Assembly (NCBI RefSeq): GCF_001431725.1
Contig: NZ_CP013106.1
Span: 372,001-436,000, forward strand
Source of the DNA: Halomonas huangheensis
Lineage (GTDB): Bacteria > Pseudomonadota > Gammaproteobacteria > Pseudomonadales > Halomonadaceae
Length of the DNA stretch: 64,000 nt
Direction of reading: 5' to 3'
Every line of letters begins with the position of its first letter. Position 1 is the stretch's first letter. The notes beneath the pieces were generated by a model that worked only from the letters and a program-made list of their open reading frames with translations, made no database searches and had not been told where the DNA came from. Below are positions 28,780-37,588 of this stretch, piece after piece. The position numbers and the translations under genes were made by a program.

Positions 28780-30297
28780 ATGGAGCTACTCTCGAATCTT
28801 GCCGAAGGCGCATCCGTTGCCTTTACATGGAGTGCCCTGATGTACTGCTTCATTGGGGTATCGCTAGGCATGGTCGTAGGGGTGTTGCCTGGCGTCGGGC
28901 CTTTGCCCGCAATTGCCATGTTGTTGCCGATAACCTTCTACATCCCACAGACGGAAGCCATCATCATGTTGGCCGGTATCTACTACGGTGGGCAGTATGG
29001 CGGTTCGACAGCTTCGATTCTGCTTAACTTGCCTGGTACACCTGCCGCCGCTGTGACCGCGTTGGAAGGCTACCCCCTTGCGCAGCAGGGGCGAGCAGGA
29101 GTGGCGCTATTCATGACCGCTATCGCCTCGTTCGTTGGTAGTTTTTTCGGCATTCTGCTGGTCGGCGGCTTTGCGCCAGTCCTGGCATCTTTTGCGCTTG
29201 AGTTCGGCGCCGCCGAGTATTTTTCGCTGATGATCCTCGCATTACTTGGTGCAGCGGCTATCGGGGGAGGAACCTTCCTGCGTTCGCTTTCGATGGTGGT
29301 GCTGGGCTTGCTGTTGGGGATTGTTGGGCAGGACGTAACCTCCGGTCAGTTCCGTTTCACCTTCGGTCTTCCCTATATTGCTGATGGACTCAATATCGTT
29401 GCCGTTGCCATGGGGCTGTTTGGTGTTTCGGAGGTGATGGCCACCGCCCATCGCGCTCGTAGCGGTAAGCCACAGGCCTTTGGCTTGAAGAGCATGCTGC
29501 CGGAACGAGAGGATCTTGCTCGGAGCTGGCGCTCGATGGCACGGGGTACCGGCATTGGTGCAGGGTGTGGAATTCTGCCGGGGGCAGGGGCGGCCATGGC
29601 ATCGTTTATGGCCTATGCGGTTGAGCGCCGTCTAAGCAAGACGCCTGAGCGATTTGGCCATGGAGCCATGGAGGGTCTTACTGCACCAGAGTCGGCCAAT
29701 AATGCCACTGCCCAGGCGGCCTTTATTCCCACTCTGACCCTTGGTGTGCCAGGGGATGCGGTAATGGCTGTAATGCTCGGCGCCCTGATGATTCATGGCA
29801 TCAACCCCGGCCCTGGACTGATCAGCGATCATCCCGACCTGTTCTGGGGGCTAGTGGTCAGTTTCCTGATCGGTAACGCTATGTTGCTGGTGTTGAATAT
29901 TCCCTTGATCGGCCTGTGGACACGCCTCTTGCAGATTCCCTATGCGGTGCTCTACCCAGCGATTCTGACGCTGATCTGTATCGGTGTTTACAGCATCAAC
30001 AGTTCCACTTTCGATATTTTCCTTGTCATGTTCTTTGGTGTGGTGGGCTATGGCCTGATTCGTCTGGGTTTTCCTCCAGCGCCTCTTGTACTTGGTTTTA
30101 TTCTGAGCCCGATGCTCGAGGAGAACTTTCGCCGGGCAATGCTCCTGGCACGAGGTGACTGGAGCACTTTCCTTGCAAGCCCCATCAGCGCGACCTTTCT
30201 GGGACTTTCCATGACCATTGTCATGGTCGCTCTTGTTGTCGCCTTACGCCCGCGCGCGACTTCGAGATGCCGTCACCAGGGAGAGTCACGGTCCTGA
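28780..30297 (+). CDS. Tripartite tricarboxylate transporter large membrane subunit TctA
   Basis: 505 aa with about eleven or twelve hydrophobic segments. Conserved TctA motifs include GVLPGVGPLPAIAMLLP, YYGGQYGGSTASILLNLPGTP and GAGAAMASFMAY. It is the ion-coupled permease of the system formed with the Bug protein and TctB. It is the last gene of the operon; the 245 bases after it contain no gene and only a short AGACT/AGTCT hairpin. Confidence 0.94.
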   Translation: MELLSNLAEGASVAFTWSALMYCFIGVSLGMVVGVLPGVGPLPAIAMLLPITFYIPQTEAIIMLAGIYYGGQYGGSTASILLNLPGTPAAAVTALEGYPLAQQGRAGVALFMTAIASFVGSFFGILLVGGFAPVLASFALEFGAAEYFSLMILALLGAAAIGGGTFLRSLSMVVLGLLLGIVGQDVTSGQFRFTFGLPYIADGLNIVAVAMGLFGVSEVMATAHRARSGKPQAFGLKSMLPEREDLARSWRSMARGTGIGAGCGILPGAGAAMASFMAYAVERRLSKTPERFGHGAMEGLTAPESANNATAQAAFIPTLTLGVPGDAVMAVMLGALMIHGINPGPGLISDHPDLFWGLVVSFLIGNAMLLVLNIPLIGLWTRLLQIPYAVLYPAILTLICIGVYSINSSTFDIFLVMFFGVVGYGLIRLGFPPAPLVLGFILSPMLEENFRRAMLLARGDWSTFLASPISATFLGLSMTIVMVALVVALRPRATSRCRHQGESRS

Positions 30298-30542
30298 CTG
30301 GAAGGAGGTGGGAGACTGGGAGTCTGTGTCCAGGGACTTACGATGACTTTGAACGAGGGCGATCAATCCCCCGTTCCTGAGTTTTCCAGTTCTGCCTGCT
30401 CCTCATGGACGGGCGCTGATCGACCATCCTGGTGTAGAATGTGGCCCTTTGGCGTCGCCTCCTGCAAGAGGCGCTCGACGTAACGTCGGGGGCTCTCCAC
30501 CAGGAATTGTGTGGTCGGCCTCTGCAAGGACGAGGAGTCATC

Positions 30543-31433
30543 GTGAAGCTGCTGATTCTGGATGCCGGACATTGTCTGTCGCTGGCGCTGGCTCGCGCCT
30601 GCAGCCAACGCAGCGATACTGAACTGGTTATTGATGCCTCGACCAGGGTAGAGCGCGCGAAACTTGAGTCACTCAAGCCCGATGCCTTGATCATCCCCCC
30701 CTTGTCGCGCCCCTTCAGCGTGACACCAGCGGCGGTCACTGAGCATGCCGAGGCCGTAGAGTCCTGCATGGAGGCCTGCAAGGCCGCGGGGATTCCTCTG
30801 CTGTGGTGTGTTTCCGACCAACTTTATGAGGACGGTCATCCAACCCCTATTGATGAGCATGTGATTCCGGCCCCCCGTGATGATGGATTGCGCCGCCTGG
30901 TCAAGACCGGCGACCGCATTCGTGCGGAGTGTCCACAGCATCTGATTGTGCGTGTTGGCCCGATGTTCGCCCTCGAAGGCTCTCACTCCTGGCTGGGAGA
31001 GTTGCTCGATACCATGATTTCTGGCGATGCAGTGCGTGTCGAGTCGGATGTCACCCTATGTCCCACTTCCGCCGATGCCGTGGCCATGGCGCTGATCGGT
31101 ATGCTGCAGCAGCAGGTCTGCGGTGCGAATTCCTGGGGGAGTTACCATGTGGCGGGCGTCGAGCCGATCAGTGCCTATACCTTTGTATCCACGGTTCGCA
31201 CTCAGCTGGAAACACGCCTGGAAGGACGCGGCGAGAAGCTTGCTCTGGGCGAGGTCAAGGCACTGAGCCATCACCATGACCAGCCACTGCGCCGGGTTCT
31301 CAATTGTCGTCGGGTGCTGGAAGTATTCGGGGTACATCAGAAACCGTGGCGCCTCGAGCTGGGGCGGATGCTGGATAGTTGGTGCGAGGCCAGGGACGCT
31401 GAAGGAGATCATGAGCGGGAGAGCTCAACATGA
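30543..31433 (+). CDS. RmlD-like NAD(P)-binding sugar-nucleotide reductase family protein
   Basis: 296 aa, starting at a GTG (30543) that has a GACGAGGAG ribosome site; an upstream in-frame ATG lacks one. The fold looks like an extended SDR of the dTDP-4-dehydrorhamnose reductase type, with segments such as ESCMEACKAAGIPLLWCVSDQLYEDG and RVGPMFALEG. The glycine-rich Rossmann motif is degenerate (LLILDAGHCLSLALA), so enzymatic activity is uncertain. Its stop overlaps the ATG of plsC, so the two are co-translated. No rhamnose genes are adjacent. Confidence 0.65.
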   Translation: MKLLILDAGHCLSLALARACSQRSDTELVIDASTRVERAKLESLKPDALIIPPLSRPFSVTPAAVTEHAEAVESCMEACKAAGIPLLWCVSDQLYEDGHPTPIDEHVIPAPRDDGLRRLVKTGDRIRAECPQHLIVRVGPMFALEGSHSWLGELLDTMISGDAVRVESDVTLCPTSADAVAMALIGMLQQQVCGANSWGSYHVAGVEPISAYTFVSTVRTQLETRLEGRGEKLALGEVKALSHHHDQPLRRVLNCRRVLEVFGVHQKPWRLELGRMLDSWCEARDAEGDHERESST

Positions 31434-32191
31434 ACCTGGTACGCAGTATCATCTTCTATATCGGCTACTTTGCCGCAATGTTGGTGTGCGGAGTACTGTT
31501 TCTGCCGCCGTCTCCCTTTGTACCGTTGAAGTCGCGCTATCTGCTGCTCAATCTCTATAACCACTTCATCATGGCCTGGTTCCGTATTGCCTGTGGGGTA
31601 CGCTATGAGGTCAGCGGGCGCGAGAACCTCAGCGGTGAGCCGGTGGTAATGCTGGCCAACCACCAGAGTGAGTGGGAAACGGTGTACCTGCAGCTACTCA
31701 AGCCGCCGGTTTGTACGGTGCTGAAGAAGGAGCTGTTGAATATTCCGATCTTTGGCTGGGCGCTGCGTCTGCTGCATCCAATTGCCCTGGACCGTTCGAA
31801 ACCTGCACGAGCCATGCGCCAGGTGCTGTCGCAAGGGGGAATGCGACTCAAGGAAGGCCTGACAGTCTTGATCTTCCCGGAAGGGACCCGGGTAGAGCCG
31901 GGCAAGCGGCGTCGTTATAACAAGAGCGGCACCGTGATTGCCTGCCGAGCCGGTGTGCCAGTCGTACCGGTGGCACATAATGCGGGAGAATGCTGGCCGG
32001 GGAATAGTTGGATCAAGCGGCCCGGTCGTATCAGCCTGGTGGTGGGCGAGCCGATTGCCACCGAAGGGCGTACAGCTGAAGAAGTGCTTGTCGAAGTCGA
32101 GAGCTGGATCGAGGCACGCCTTGCGGAAATTTCTACAGTGCCGCGGCCCGCGCCGTCACAGAGTGCAGCGCCCGAGAGGCTTCCCGACTGA
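31430..32191 (+). CDS. plsC: 1-acyl-sn-glycerol-3-phosphate acyltransferase
   Basis: 253 aa, with a hydrophobic N-terminus anchoring it to the inner membrane. The acyltransferase motif NHQSEWE (His78, with Glu83 where many relatives have Asp) and FPEGTR are present; both are normal for one proteobacterial subgroup as I recall. It makes phosphatidic acid from lysophosphatidic acid. It is coupled to the RmlD-like gene by an ATGA overlap and is convergent with the fabA-fabB operon, from which a strong hairpin separates it. Confidence 0.9.
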   Translation: MNLVRSIIFYIGYFAAMLVCGVLFLPPSPFVPLKSRYLLLNLYNHFIMAWFRIACGVRYEVSGRENLSGEPVVMLANHQSEWETVYLQLLKPPVCTVLKKELLNIPIFGWALRLLHPIALDRSKPARAMRQVLSQGGMRLKEGLTVLIFPEGTRVEPGKRRRYNKSGTVIACRAGVPVVPVAHNAGECWPGNSWIKRPGRISLVVGEPIATEGRTAEEVLVEVESWIEARLAEISTVPRPAPSQSAAPERLPD

Positions 32192-32215
32192 TTCGGCGAG
32201 ATGAACCATGAATAA

Positions 32216-32247
32216 TGAGAAACGGCGCCCGAAGGCGCCGTTTCTCA
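32216..32247. terminator. Bidirectional terminator between plsC and fabB
   Basis: A perfect 14-bp inverted repeat (32216-32229 with 32234-32247) with the tetraloop CGAA. The gaaac/gtttc portions give A/T-rich flanks in both directions, suiting two convergent operons. Confidence 0.85.
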
Positions 32248-32291
32248 TTCAGGCTGATACCGATTGCACCGGCATCAGTTTCTCGTCCTGA

Positions 32292-33512
32292 CTACTTGTC
32301 CTCGTACCGCTGCAATACGAGGCAGGCGTTGGTACCACCAAAGCCGAAGCTGTTGGATAGTACGCGATCAAGCTTCACGCCATCACGACGGTCGGTGACA
32401 ATATCGAAGCCATCGGCCTGCTCATCGAGCTGATGGACATTGGCCGAGGCTGCGATGAAGTCATTTTCCATCATCAGCAGGGAGTAGATGGCTTCCTGCA
32501 CGCCGGTAGCACCCAGAGAGTGGCCGGTCAGTGACTTGGTGGAGCTCATCGCTGGCGTCGAGTTACCGAACACCTCACGAATCGCCTTGAGTTCAGCAAC
32601 ATCGCCTACCGGTGTCGAAGTGCCATGGGTGTTGACGTAGTCGACCGTGCCATCGACGGTCGACAGTGCCTGGCGCATGCAGCGTACGGCACCTTCACCA
32701 GAGGGAGCCACCATGTCTTTACCGTCAGACGTAGCACCATAGCCGACAACTTCGGCATAGATCTTCGCGCCGCGTGCCTTGGCATGCTCCAGCTCTTCGA
32801 GTACCAGCATGCCACCACCACCGGCAATGACGAAGCCATCACGGCTGGTGTCGTAGGGGCGGGAGGCGCTCGCCGGCGCGTCATTGTAGCTGGTCGACAG
32901 AGCGCCCATGGCGTCGAACAGGCAGGACAGTGTCCAGTGTTCTTCCTCGCCACCACCGGCAAACACGACGTCCTGCTTGCCAAGCTGAATCTGCTCCATG
33001 GCACTGCCAATGCAGTGTGCTGAGGTCGCACAAGCGGAAGAGATGGAGTAGTTGACGCCCTTGATCTGGAACGGCGTGGCCAGACAGGCGGATACCGTGC
33101 TGCCCATGGTGCGGGTAACACGGTAGGGCCCGACACGGCGCAGGCCTTTCGCACGCATGACATCCGCAGCTTCGACCTGGTTGGCGCTGGAAGCCCCACC
33201 AGACCCAGCGATCAAGCCGGTACGCTCGTTGGAAACCTGTTCTGGCGCGAGGCCGGAATCTTCGATGGCCTGAGCCATGGAGACATAGGCATAAGCTGCT
33301 GCATCGCCCATGAAGCGGCGCAGTTTGCGGTCAATCAGCGCATCCAGGTCAATGTCCACGACTCCAGCAACATGGCTGCGAAAGCCCAGGTCGGCATACT
33401 CTTCCTTGAAACGAATGCCGGAACGGCCATTCTGGAGTGCCTCGAGGACCTGCTGCCGGTCGTTTCCAAGACAGGATACGATGCCCAGGCCAGTGACTAC
33501 CACTCGTCGCAT
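32292..33512 (-). CDS. fabB: 3-oxoacyl-[acyl-carrier-protein] synthase I
   Basis: KAS I, 406 aa from the ATG at 33512, which has an AGGAGG site and begins [16 protein letters not shown]; an upstream start is spurious. The catalytic cysteine is Cys161 in SACATSAHC, and the two histidines lie in [11 protein letters not shown] and [12 protein letters not shown]. It elongates unsaturated fatty acyl chains. It lies 13 bases after fabA, forming the fabA-fabB operon for unsaturated fatty acid synthesis. Confidence 0.97.
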   Translation of the reverse strand: MRRVVVTGLGIVSCLGNDRQQVLEALQNGRSGIRFKEEYADLGFRSHVAGVVDIDLDALIDRKLRRFMGDAAAYAYVSMAQAIEDSGLAPEQVSNERTGLIAGSGGASSANQVEAADVMRAKGLRRVGPYRVTRTMGSTVSACLATPFQIKGVNYSISSACATSAHCIGSAMEQIQLGKQDVVFAGGGEEEHWTLSCLFDAMGALSTSYNDAPASASRPYDTSRDGFVIAGGGGMLVLEELEHAKARGAKIYAEVVGYGATSDGKDMVAPSGEGAVRCMRQALSTVDGTVDYVNTHGTSTPVGDVAELKAIREVFGNSTPAMSSTKSLTGHSLGATGVQEAIYSLLMMENDFIAASANVHQLDEQADGFDIVTDRRDGVKLDRVLSNSFGFGGTNACLVLQRYEDK

Positions 33513-33525
33513 GGAAGCCTCCTGT

Positions 33526-34041
33526 TCAGAAGTTCGCAGTGGAGGTGAACAGGCCGACGCGCAGATCGTTGGCCTGATAGATGTCGCGGCCATCGACGGA
33601 AACAGTCCCGTCCGCCATGCCTAGAATCAGGCGGCGAGTGATGACGCGCTTGATATTGATACGGTACGTGACCTTCTGGGCTTCGGGCATGATCTGGCCA
33701 CTGAACTTGACCTCTCCACAGCCGAGAGCGCGGCCACGTCCTGGATGGCCGAGCCAACCGAGATAGAAGCCAACCAACTGCCACATGGCATCAAGGCCGA
33801 GGCAGCCAGGCATCACGGGGTCGCCCGGGAAGTGGCAGTCGAAGAACCACAGATCAGGGCGGATATCGAGCTCGGCGATCAGCTCGCCCTTCCCATATTC
33901 GCCGCCCTCTTCGTAGATGCCTGCAATACGATCCAGCATCAGCATGTTGGGGGCCGGCAGTTGGGCATTGCCCGGGCCGAACAGCTCACCGCGGCTGCAT
34001 GCCAGCAATTGATCACGATCGAAAGAGTGTTGCTTGGTCAC
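33526..34041 (-). CDS. fabA: 3-hydroxydecanoyl-[ACP] dehydratase/isomerase
   Basis: FabA, 171 aa, using a GTG at 34041. This start puts the catalytic residues at His70 ([11 protein letters not shown]) and Asp84 (LGLDAMWQL), the numbering of E. coli FabA; the upstream ATG at 34098 would add 19 residues. The signature [21 protein letters not shown] is present. It introduces the double bond in the ten-carbon intermediate of unsaturated fatty acid synthesis. fabB follows. Confidence 0.96.
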   Translation of the reverse strand: MTKQHSFDRDQLLACSRGELFGPGNAQLPAPNMLMLDRIAGIYEEGGEYGKGELIAELDIRPDLWFFDCHFPGDPVMPGCLGLDAMWQLVGFYLGWLGHPGRGRALGCGEVKFSGQIMPEAQKVTYRINIKRVITRRLILGMADGTVSVDGRDIYQANDLRVGLFTSTANF

Positions 34042-34340
34042 TGAGTCGTTCCGAGTTTCGAAGAGATGATAAGCCGCTTGCGGCAATTGGTGCCGCATTG
34101 GCGGCTAGGCACTAGTCTACTGTCCGTGCAGGCTGAATGCACGCCATGCCCCATGGAAGATGGTCGCATAATATGTAGTGGCAATACGGTATACCGTTCA
34201 AGGAGCTATGTAGACCCGCCGATAGATACCTTCATTGATGGCAAGTTCCCCACAATCGAGTCTTTCGTTCGTTGGCAAATGATATCGCCATGGGGTCATC
34301 GTTTTCTCTCGGTAGGCTGTTGGTTTGGATGAGACCAGCT
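34042..34340. other. Intergenic region upstream of fabA and downstream of phr
   Basis: About 300 bases between the 5' end of fabA and the 3' end of phr. It must contain the fabAB promoter. No convincing ORF, RNA gene or repeat was seen; a CGGCAATTGG/GCCGC-rich segment near 34,080-34,100 is just short palindromic sequence. Confidence 0.5.
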
Positions 34341-35771
34341 TCAGTTGTCCGCGCGAGTCAGGGATTTGAAGGCGTCCAGCGCACGCTGGCGCGCTGTCTT
34401 GTGCTCGATGATAGGTTGTGGATATTCAGCATCGGTCACCAGGTCGGTGGATGGTGAGTGCCGCATGCGGGGTGGTAGTTCCGCGAGTTCCGGTAGCCAT
34501 TCAGCAATGAAGTGGCCTTCGGCATCAAAACGCTGTGACTGTGTGGTCGGGTTGAAGATGCGAAACCATGGAGCCGCATCGGTGCCGGTGGACGCCGCCC
34601 ACTGCCAACCACCGTTGTTGGCAGCGAAGTCGCCGTCTATCAGGTGCTCCATGAAGAAGGCTTCGCCATGGCGCCAGTCGATCAAGAGGTGCTTGGAAAG
34701 GAACATGGCCACTACCATACGTAGGCGGTTGTGCATCCAGCCGGTAGTGGTCAGCTGGCGCATGGCAGCATCGACGATAGGGTAGCCTGTACGGCCCTCA
34801 CACCATGCTGCCAGATCGTTCGGCGCGTCTCGCCATTCAAGTCCTTCGGTATGCTGCTGAAAGGCTCGGCCTCGGCAGACCTTCGGAAAGCCCCAGCACA
34901 CGTGTTGATAGAACTCTCGCCAGATCAGCTCGTTGACCCAGGCCGTCAGGCCCGCATCACCATCACGAAGGTGCCCCTGGTTGATGGTCAGTACGGCTTG
35001 CATGCACTGTCGCCAGGAAATCATGCCCAGGCTCAGGTATGGCGATAGTTCACTGGTACCCTGGATGGCTGGGTAATCGCGGTCCTCGGCATAGCGTCGA
35101 GCGCGTTGCTCGAGAAAACGCGCCAATCGGTTGGCGGCTTCCTCTTCACCCGCGGGCCAGCGCCGTTCGATCGAGGCCTGGGTCTCGGGGGCATCTGCCC
35201 CAAGGACAGCGGGAGGCGGGTCACTGGATATTTCCAACGTCTGCTGGCGGGCTGGCGCGTCAAGCACTTCCAGCCGTGACGCATCGACCATGCGTGACCA
35301 TGCGCGGGAAAAAGGGGTGAAGACGCTGTAGAAATCGCCCTTGCCGGTGAGCAACTCTCCGGGAGAAAAGGCGACAGAATCGCGGTGCGCATGTGCCTTG
35401 AGGCCGGATCGATGAAAGTACTCAATCACTGCTTCGTCGCGATGCCATTCGTTCAGTGGGTACTCACGGTTGAAGTGCAAGGCTTCGGCACCCAATTCGC
35501 GAGCCAGCGTGAGTAGTGTCTCGGGCGCATCGTCAAAATGCTCGGTATTGCGATACAGCAATGGAATATTGAGCTTTGCCAGCGACTCGCCGAGCGCAGC
35601 GGCACCGCGCAGCCAAAAGCTGATCTTGTTGGGGCCGTGGCCATGTTGCCGCCACTGTGTACGACTGCCCAGGAATACGCCGACGACTGGGCCGCGACTG
35701 GCTGCAACGCTCAATGCAGTGTTGTCGTTGACTCGCAGGTCGCTGCGAAACCACACCAGACTCAGGTGCAT
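34341..35771 (-). CDS. phr: Deoxyribodipyrimidine photolyase (class I CPD)
   Basis: 476 aa from the ATG at 35771, which has an AGGAG site. The N-terminal alpha/beta domain (MHLSLVWFRSDLRVNDNTAL) binds the antenna cofactor, and the C-terminal helical domain binds FAD. Typical motifs include WVNELIWREFYQH, TGYPIVDAAMRQL, GWMHNRLRMVVAMFLSK and GDFAANNGGWQWAASTGTDAAPWFRIFNP. It repairs cyclobutane pyrimidine dimers using blue or near-UV light. It is co-directional with the MerR-type gene 97 bases upstream, suggesting light-controlled expression. Confidence 0.96.
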   Translation of the reverse strand: MHLSLVWFRSDLRVNDNTALSVAASRGPVVGVFLGSRTQWRQHGHGPNKISFWLRGAAALGESLAKLNIPLLYRNTEHFDDAPETLLTLARELGAEALHFNREYPLNEWHRDEAVIEYFHRSGLKAHAHRDSVAFSPGELLTGKGDFYSVFTPFSRAWSRMVDASRLEVLDAPARQQTLEISSDPPPAVLGADAPETQASIERRWPAGEEEAANRLARFLEQRARRYAEDRDYPAIQGTSELSPYLSLGMISWRQCMQAVLTINQGHLRDGDAGLTAWVNELIWREFYQHVCWGFPKVCRGRAFQQHTEGLEWRDAPNDLAAWCEGRTGYPIVDAAMRQLTTTGWMHNRLRMVVAMFLSKHLLIDWRHGEAFFMEHLIDGDFAANNGGWQWAASTGTDAAPWFRIFNPTTQSQRFDAEGHFIAEWLPELAELPPRMRHSPSTDLVTDAEYPQPIIEHKTARQRALDAFKSLTRADN

Positions 35772-35868
35772 GGGAAACGTCTCCTGGCTGGAGATAAAGT
35801 CATGCCCGAGGCAGACTCGGGCATGTACGAAAAGCATCTGTGCTCAGCAATGATCCGATAGTAAATCC

Positions 35869-36798
35869 TCATGGTGCAATGCTGATGCCACTCGCCAGCA
35901 GAGGGCGCAGACGATCCACTGCCTGAGGAATATGGCTGCCGAGCGTAATGACTTCGGTGCCATCAAGGTCTGGTGCACGGATTCTGGCGACTGGACCACA
36001 CAAGGCCAGGGGGGTGTCGAGTTGTCCGGCCAGACGTGGTAGCTGATGTCGAATCATGTCGGTGCGTTCTGCCTTGCCGCTACATAACACGATGGCATCG
36101 GTCTGCAGGCGCTGCTGAGCAATGGGGAGCTCACTCAAGGGTAATACAGTATCGAACAGGTAAACGCGATACCCCCGATCGCTGGCCGCCAGAGCAAGCA
36201 TCATGCTCCATAGAGGGCCATCATCATCGGGCAGGGTATCGACCAGAAGTGTCGGCCCCTCGCAGGTATCGTTGCCATGATAGAGGCGGATACCGATGCG
36301 TGTTCTGAAGAAAGACTCCAGACAGCGTCGCTGCAGAGCAGCCCCCGGCTTCCCTTCCCAATGTTCCTCGAGCTGGATGACCAGCGGCTGCCACAGCTCG
36401 CTGATGCAGGCCGTCACCGGATACAGTGCCATGGCTTGTAGATACAGCCGTTCCAGTTGTTTGACATCGAGTGCATCGACTGCTGCCAGCGCCTGACGGC
36501 AAAGGCCCGCCCAGTTACTGCTGCAGAGCTCGGAGGATTCGCTGAGTTCGGGTTGATTGAGTAGGTCAGTGACCTGACTGACGGGTACGCCACGGTGGAG
36601 CCATTGCAGGATACGTTCGATGCGTTCGATATCGCTGCGGGAGTAGAGACGATGTCCTTTGGGAGTACGCTGGGGCGTAATCAGACCATAGCGTCGTTCC
36701 CAGGCTCGCAGTGTCACCGAATTGACCCCGGTGAGGCGTGAGACCTCGCGTATCGGATAGAGGGGAGAAGTGGTGGCTGGGGGCACCGTGTCGCTCAT
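35869..36798 (-). CDS. MerR-family regulator, LitR/CarH-like but lacking B12 ligands
   Basis: 309 aa from the ATG at 36798, which has a GAGG site. The MerR winged helix is residues 14-60 (YPIREVSRLTGVNSVTLRAWERRYG). The C-terminal part follows the four-helix bundle plus Rossmann layout of cobalamin-dependent photoreceptors. The W-x9-EH motif has become W147-x9-RR, and the E-x-H-x-x-G B12-axial-histidine motif is replaced by residues 190-195 (PDDDGP). It therefore should not bind cobalamin in the usual way, like the B12-independent LitR proteins of Pseudomonas that act with short LOV photoreceptors. It lies upstream of phr on the same strand. Confidence 0.85.
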   Translation of the reverse strand: MSDTVPPATTSPLYPIREVSRLTGVNSVTLRAWERRYGLITPQRTPKGHRLYSRSDIERIERILQWLHRGVPVSQVTDLLNQPELSESSELCSSNWAGLCRQALAAVDALDVKQLERLYLQAMALYPVTACISELWQPLVIQLEEHWEGKPGAALQRRCLESFFRTRIGIRLYHGNDTCEGPTLLVDTLPDDDGPLWSMMLALAASDRGYRVYLFDTVLPLSELPIAQQRLQTDAIVLCSGKAERTDMIRHQLPRLAGQLDTPLALCGPVARIRAPDLDGTEVITLGSHIPQAVDRLRPLLASGISIAP

Positions 36799-36865
36799 GA
36801 GAGCCTCGCTGGATGACGGTATTGTCACGGAAAACGCAGGTGGAACGGATGCCTCCCTGAGTATT

Positions 36866-36889
36866 TGTATAGTTATTGTCAAGTGTACA
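36866..36889. promoter_or_regulatory. LitR-type operator candidate upstream of merR-phr
   Basis: TGTATA (36866-36871) and TGTACA (36884-36889) are separated by exactly 12 bases. On the minus strand this reads TGTACA-N12-TATACA, with a TTGACA -35-like hexamer between the half-sites. It is close to the T(G/A)TACA-N12-TGTA(C/T)A consensus that I recall for the Pseudomonas LitR homologue, with one mismatch. It lies 68 bases before the merR start. Confidence 0.6.
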
Positions 36890-37016
36890 ACATGCACCGA
36901 GTCTGTAGCGTCGGGCGCGAGAAGGCCTTCCTGCTGTAGCTCAGGGCGGCAGTCCGGTACTCGACTTATTGATCACATTCTTCACACATCATGAGTGTCC
37001 CGGTAGACAGGTATGA

Positions 37017-37403
37017 TCAACGATGTGAGCGGAGTGATTCTCCCACCTGGTCGGCGACAGCATTGGCCAGCGCCGCAATGAAATCCGGGTGTTCACCGAC
37101 CGGCGCCAGCAGAGTGATATCAAGGTCATCGTAAAGGCTGGCCAACTCCTTGATCTGTGCTGGCACGTCCTTGCGTAGGTGGCGTCCTGCGGCAAAGAAC
37201 AGTGGTAGAACTTCAATCCTTGTTGTTCCAGCCTGGACCAGCTGTGCCACGCTGTCTTCCAGCGATGGGTCACAGAGCTCCATATAGGCCAGCCGGATAG
37301 GAGTATCCAGCCGAGGCAGCAGGGCGTCGCGAAACTGTTCAAAAGGCGCACGCCAATTTGGGTCGCTGGAGCCGTGGGCGAGAAGTACTAGAGCGTAGGA
37401 CAT
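37017..37403 (-). CDS. CbiX/SirB-type sirohydrochlorin chelatase
   Basis: 128 aa, single-domain class II chelatase. The two metal-binding histidines are His10 in LLAHGSSDP and His75 in PLFFAAGRHLRKDVP. Such enzymes insert Co or Fe into sirohydrochlorin for cobalamin or siroheme. It is on the same strand as merR and phr, about 218 bases upstream of merR. The unusual pentapeptide-repeat sequence (37,460-37,533) lies just upstream of its start. No other tetrapyrrole genes are adjacent. Confidence 0.82.
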   Translation of the reverse strand: MSYALVLLAHGSSDPNWRAPFEQFRDALLPRLDTPIRLAYMELCDPSLEDSVAQLVQAGTTRIEVLPLFFAAGRHLRKDVPAQIKELASLYDDLDITLLAPVGEHPDFIAALANAVADQVGESLRSHR

Positions 37404-37459
37404 GTGAGTCTCCCTGATGGCGGGGCGTGGTAATGGAGGCTGGAGCCAGGCGTTTTTTT

Positions 37460-37533
37460 AACCAGTGCTTTTTAACCAGGTGCTTACCAACCAGATCCAT
37501 TCCAACCAGGTTCATTCTAACCAGCTGCAAGGC
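37460..37533. repeat. Five-copy tandem 15-base repeat beginning AACCAG
   Basis: AACCAG starts at 37460, 37474, 37489, 37504 and 37519, so the period is 15 bases (14 once). The rest of the unit is partly conserved (GTGCTT, GTTCATT). Since 15 is divisible by three, the minus strand reads as LV-x3 pentapeptide repeats. The unit is too short and the spacing too regular for a CRISPR array. Confidence 0.85.
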
Positions 37534-37571
37534 TAACAGCCGATAGCATGGCATGCGATGAAGTCGAAATA

Positions 37572-37588
37572 TGTATAGCTCTTGTACA
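37572..37588. promoter_or_regulatory. Second TGTATA/TGTACA pair, upstream of the TIGR01777 gene
   Basis: TGTATA (37572-37577) and TGTACA (37583-37588) lie five bases apart. They are the same two hexamers, in the same order, as upstream of merR-phr, but with shorter spacing. This suggests that the same regulator may act on the downstream epimerase gene. Confidence 0.4.

Noticed and set aside
37460..37533. CRISPR array
   Set aside because: The unit is about 15 bases with no distinct spacers, and no cas genes are present.
37339..37554. Minus-strand 71-codon frame with LV-x3 repeats as a gene
   Set aside because: It overlaps the chelatase start and shows no ribosome site; kept only as a repeat finding.
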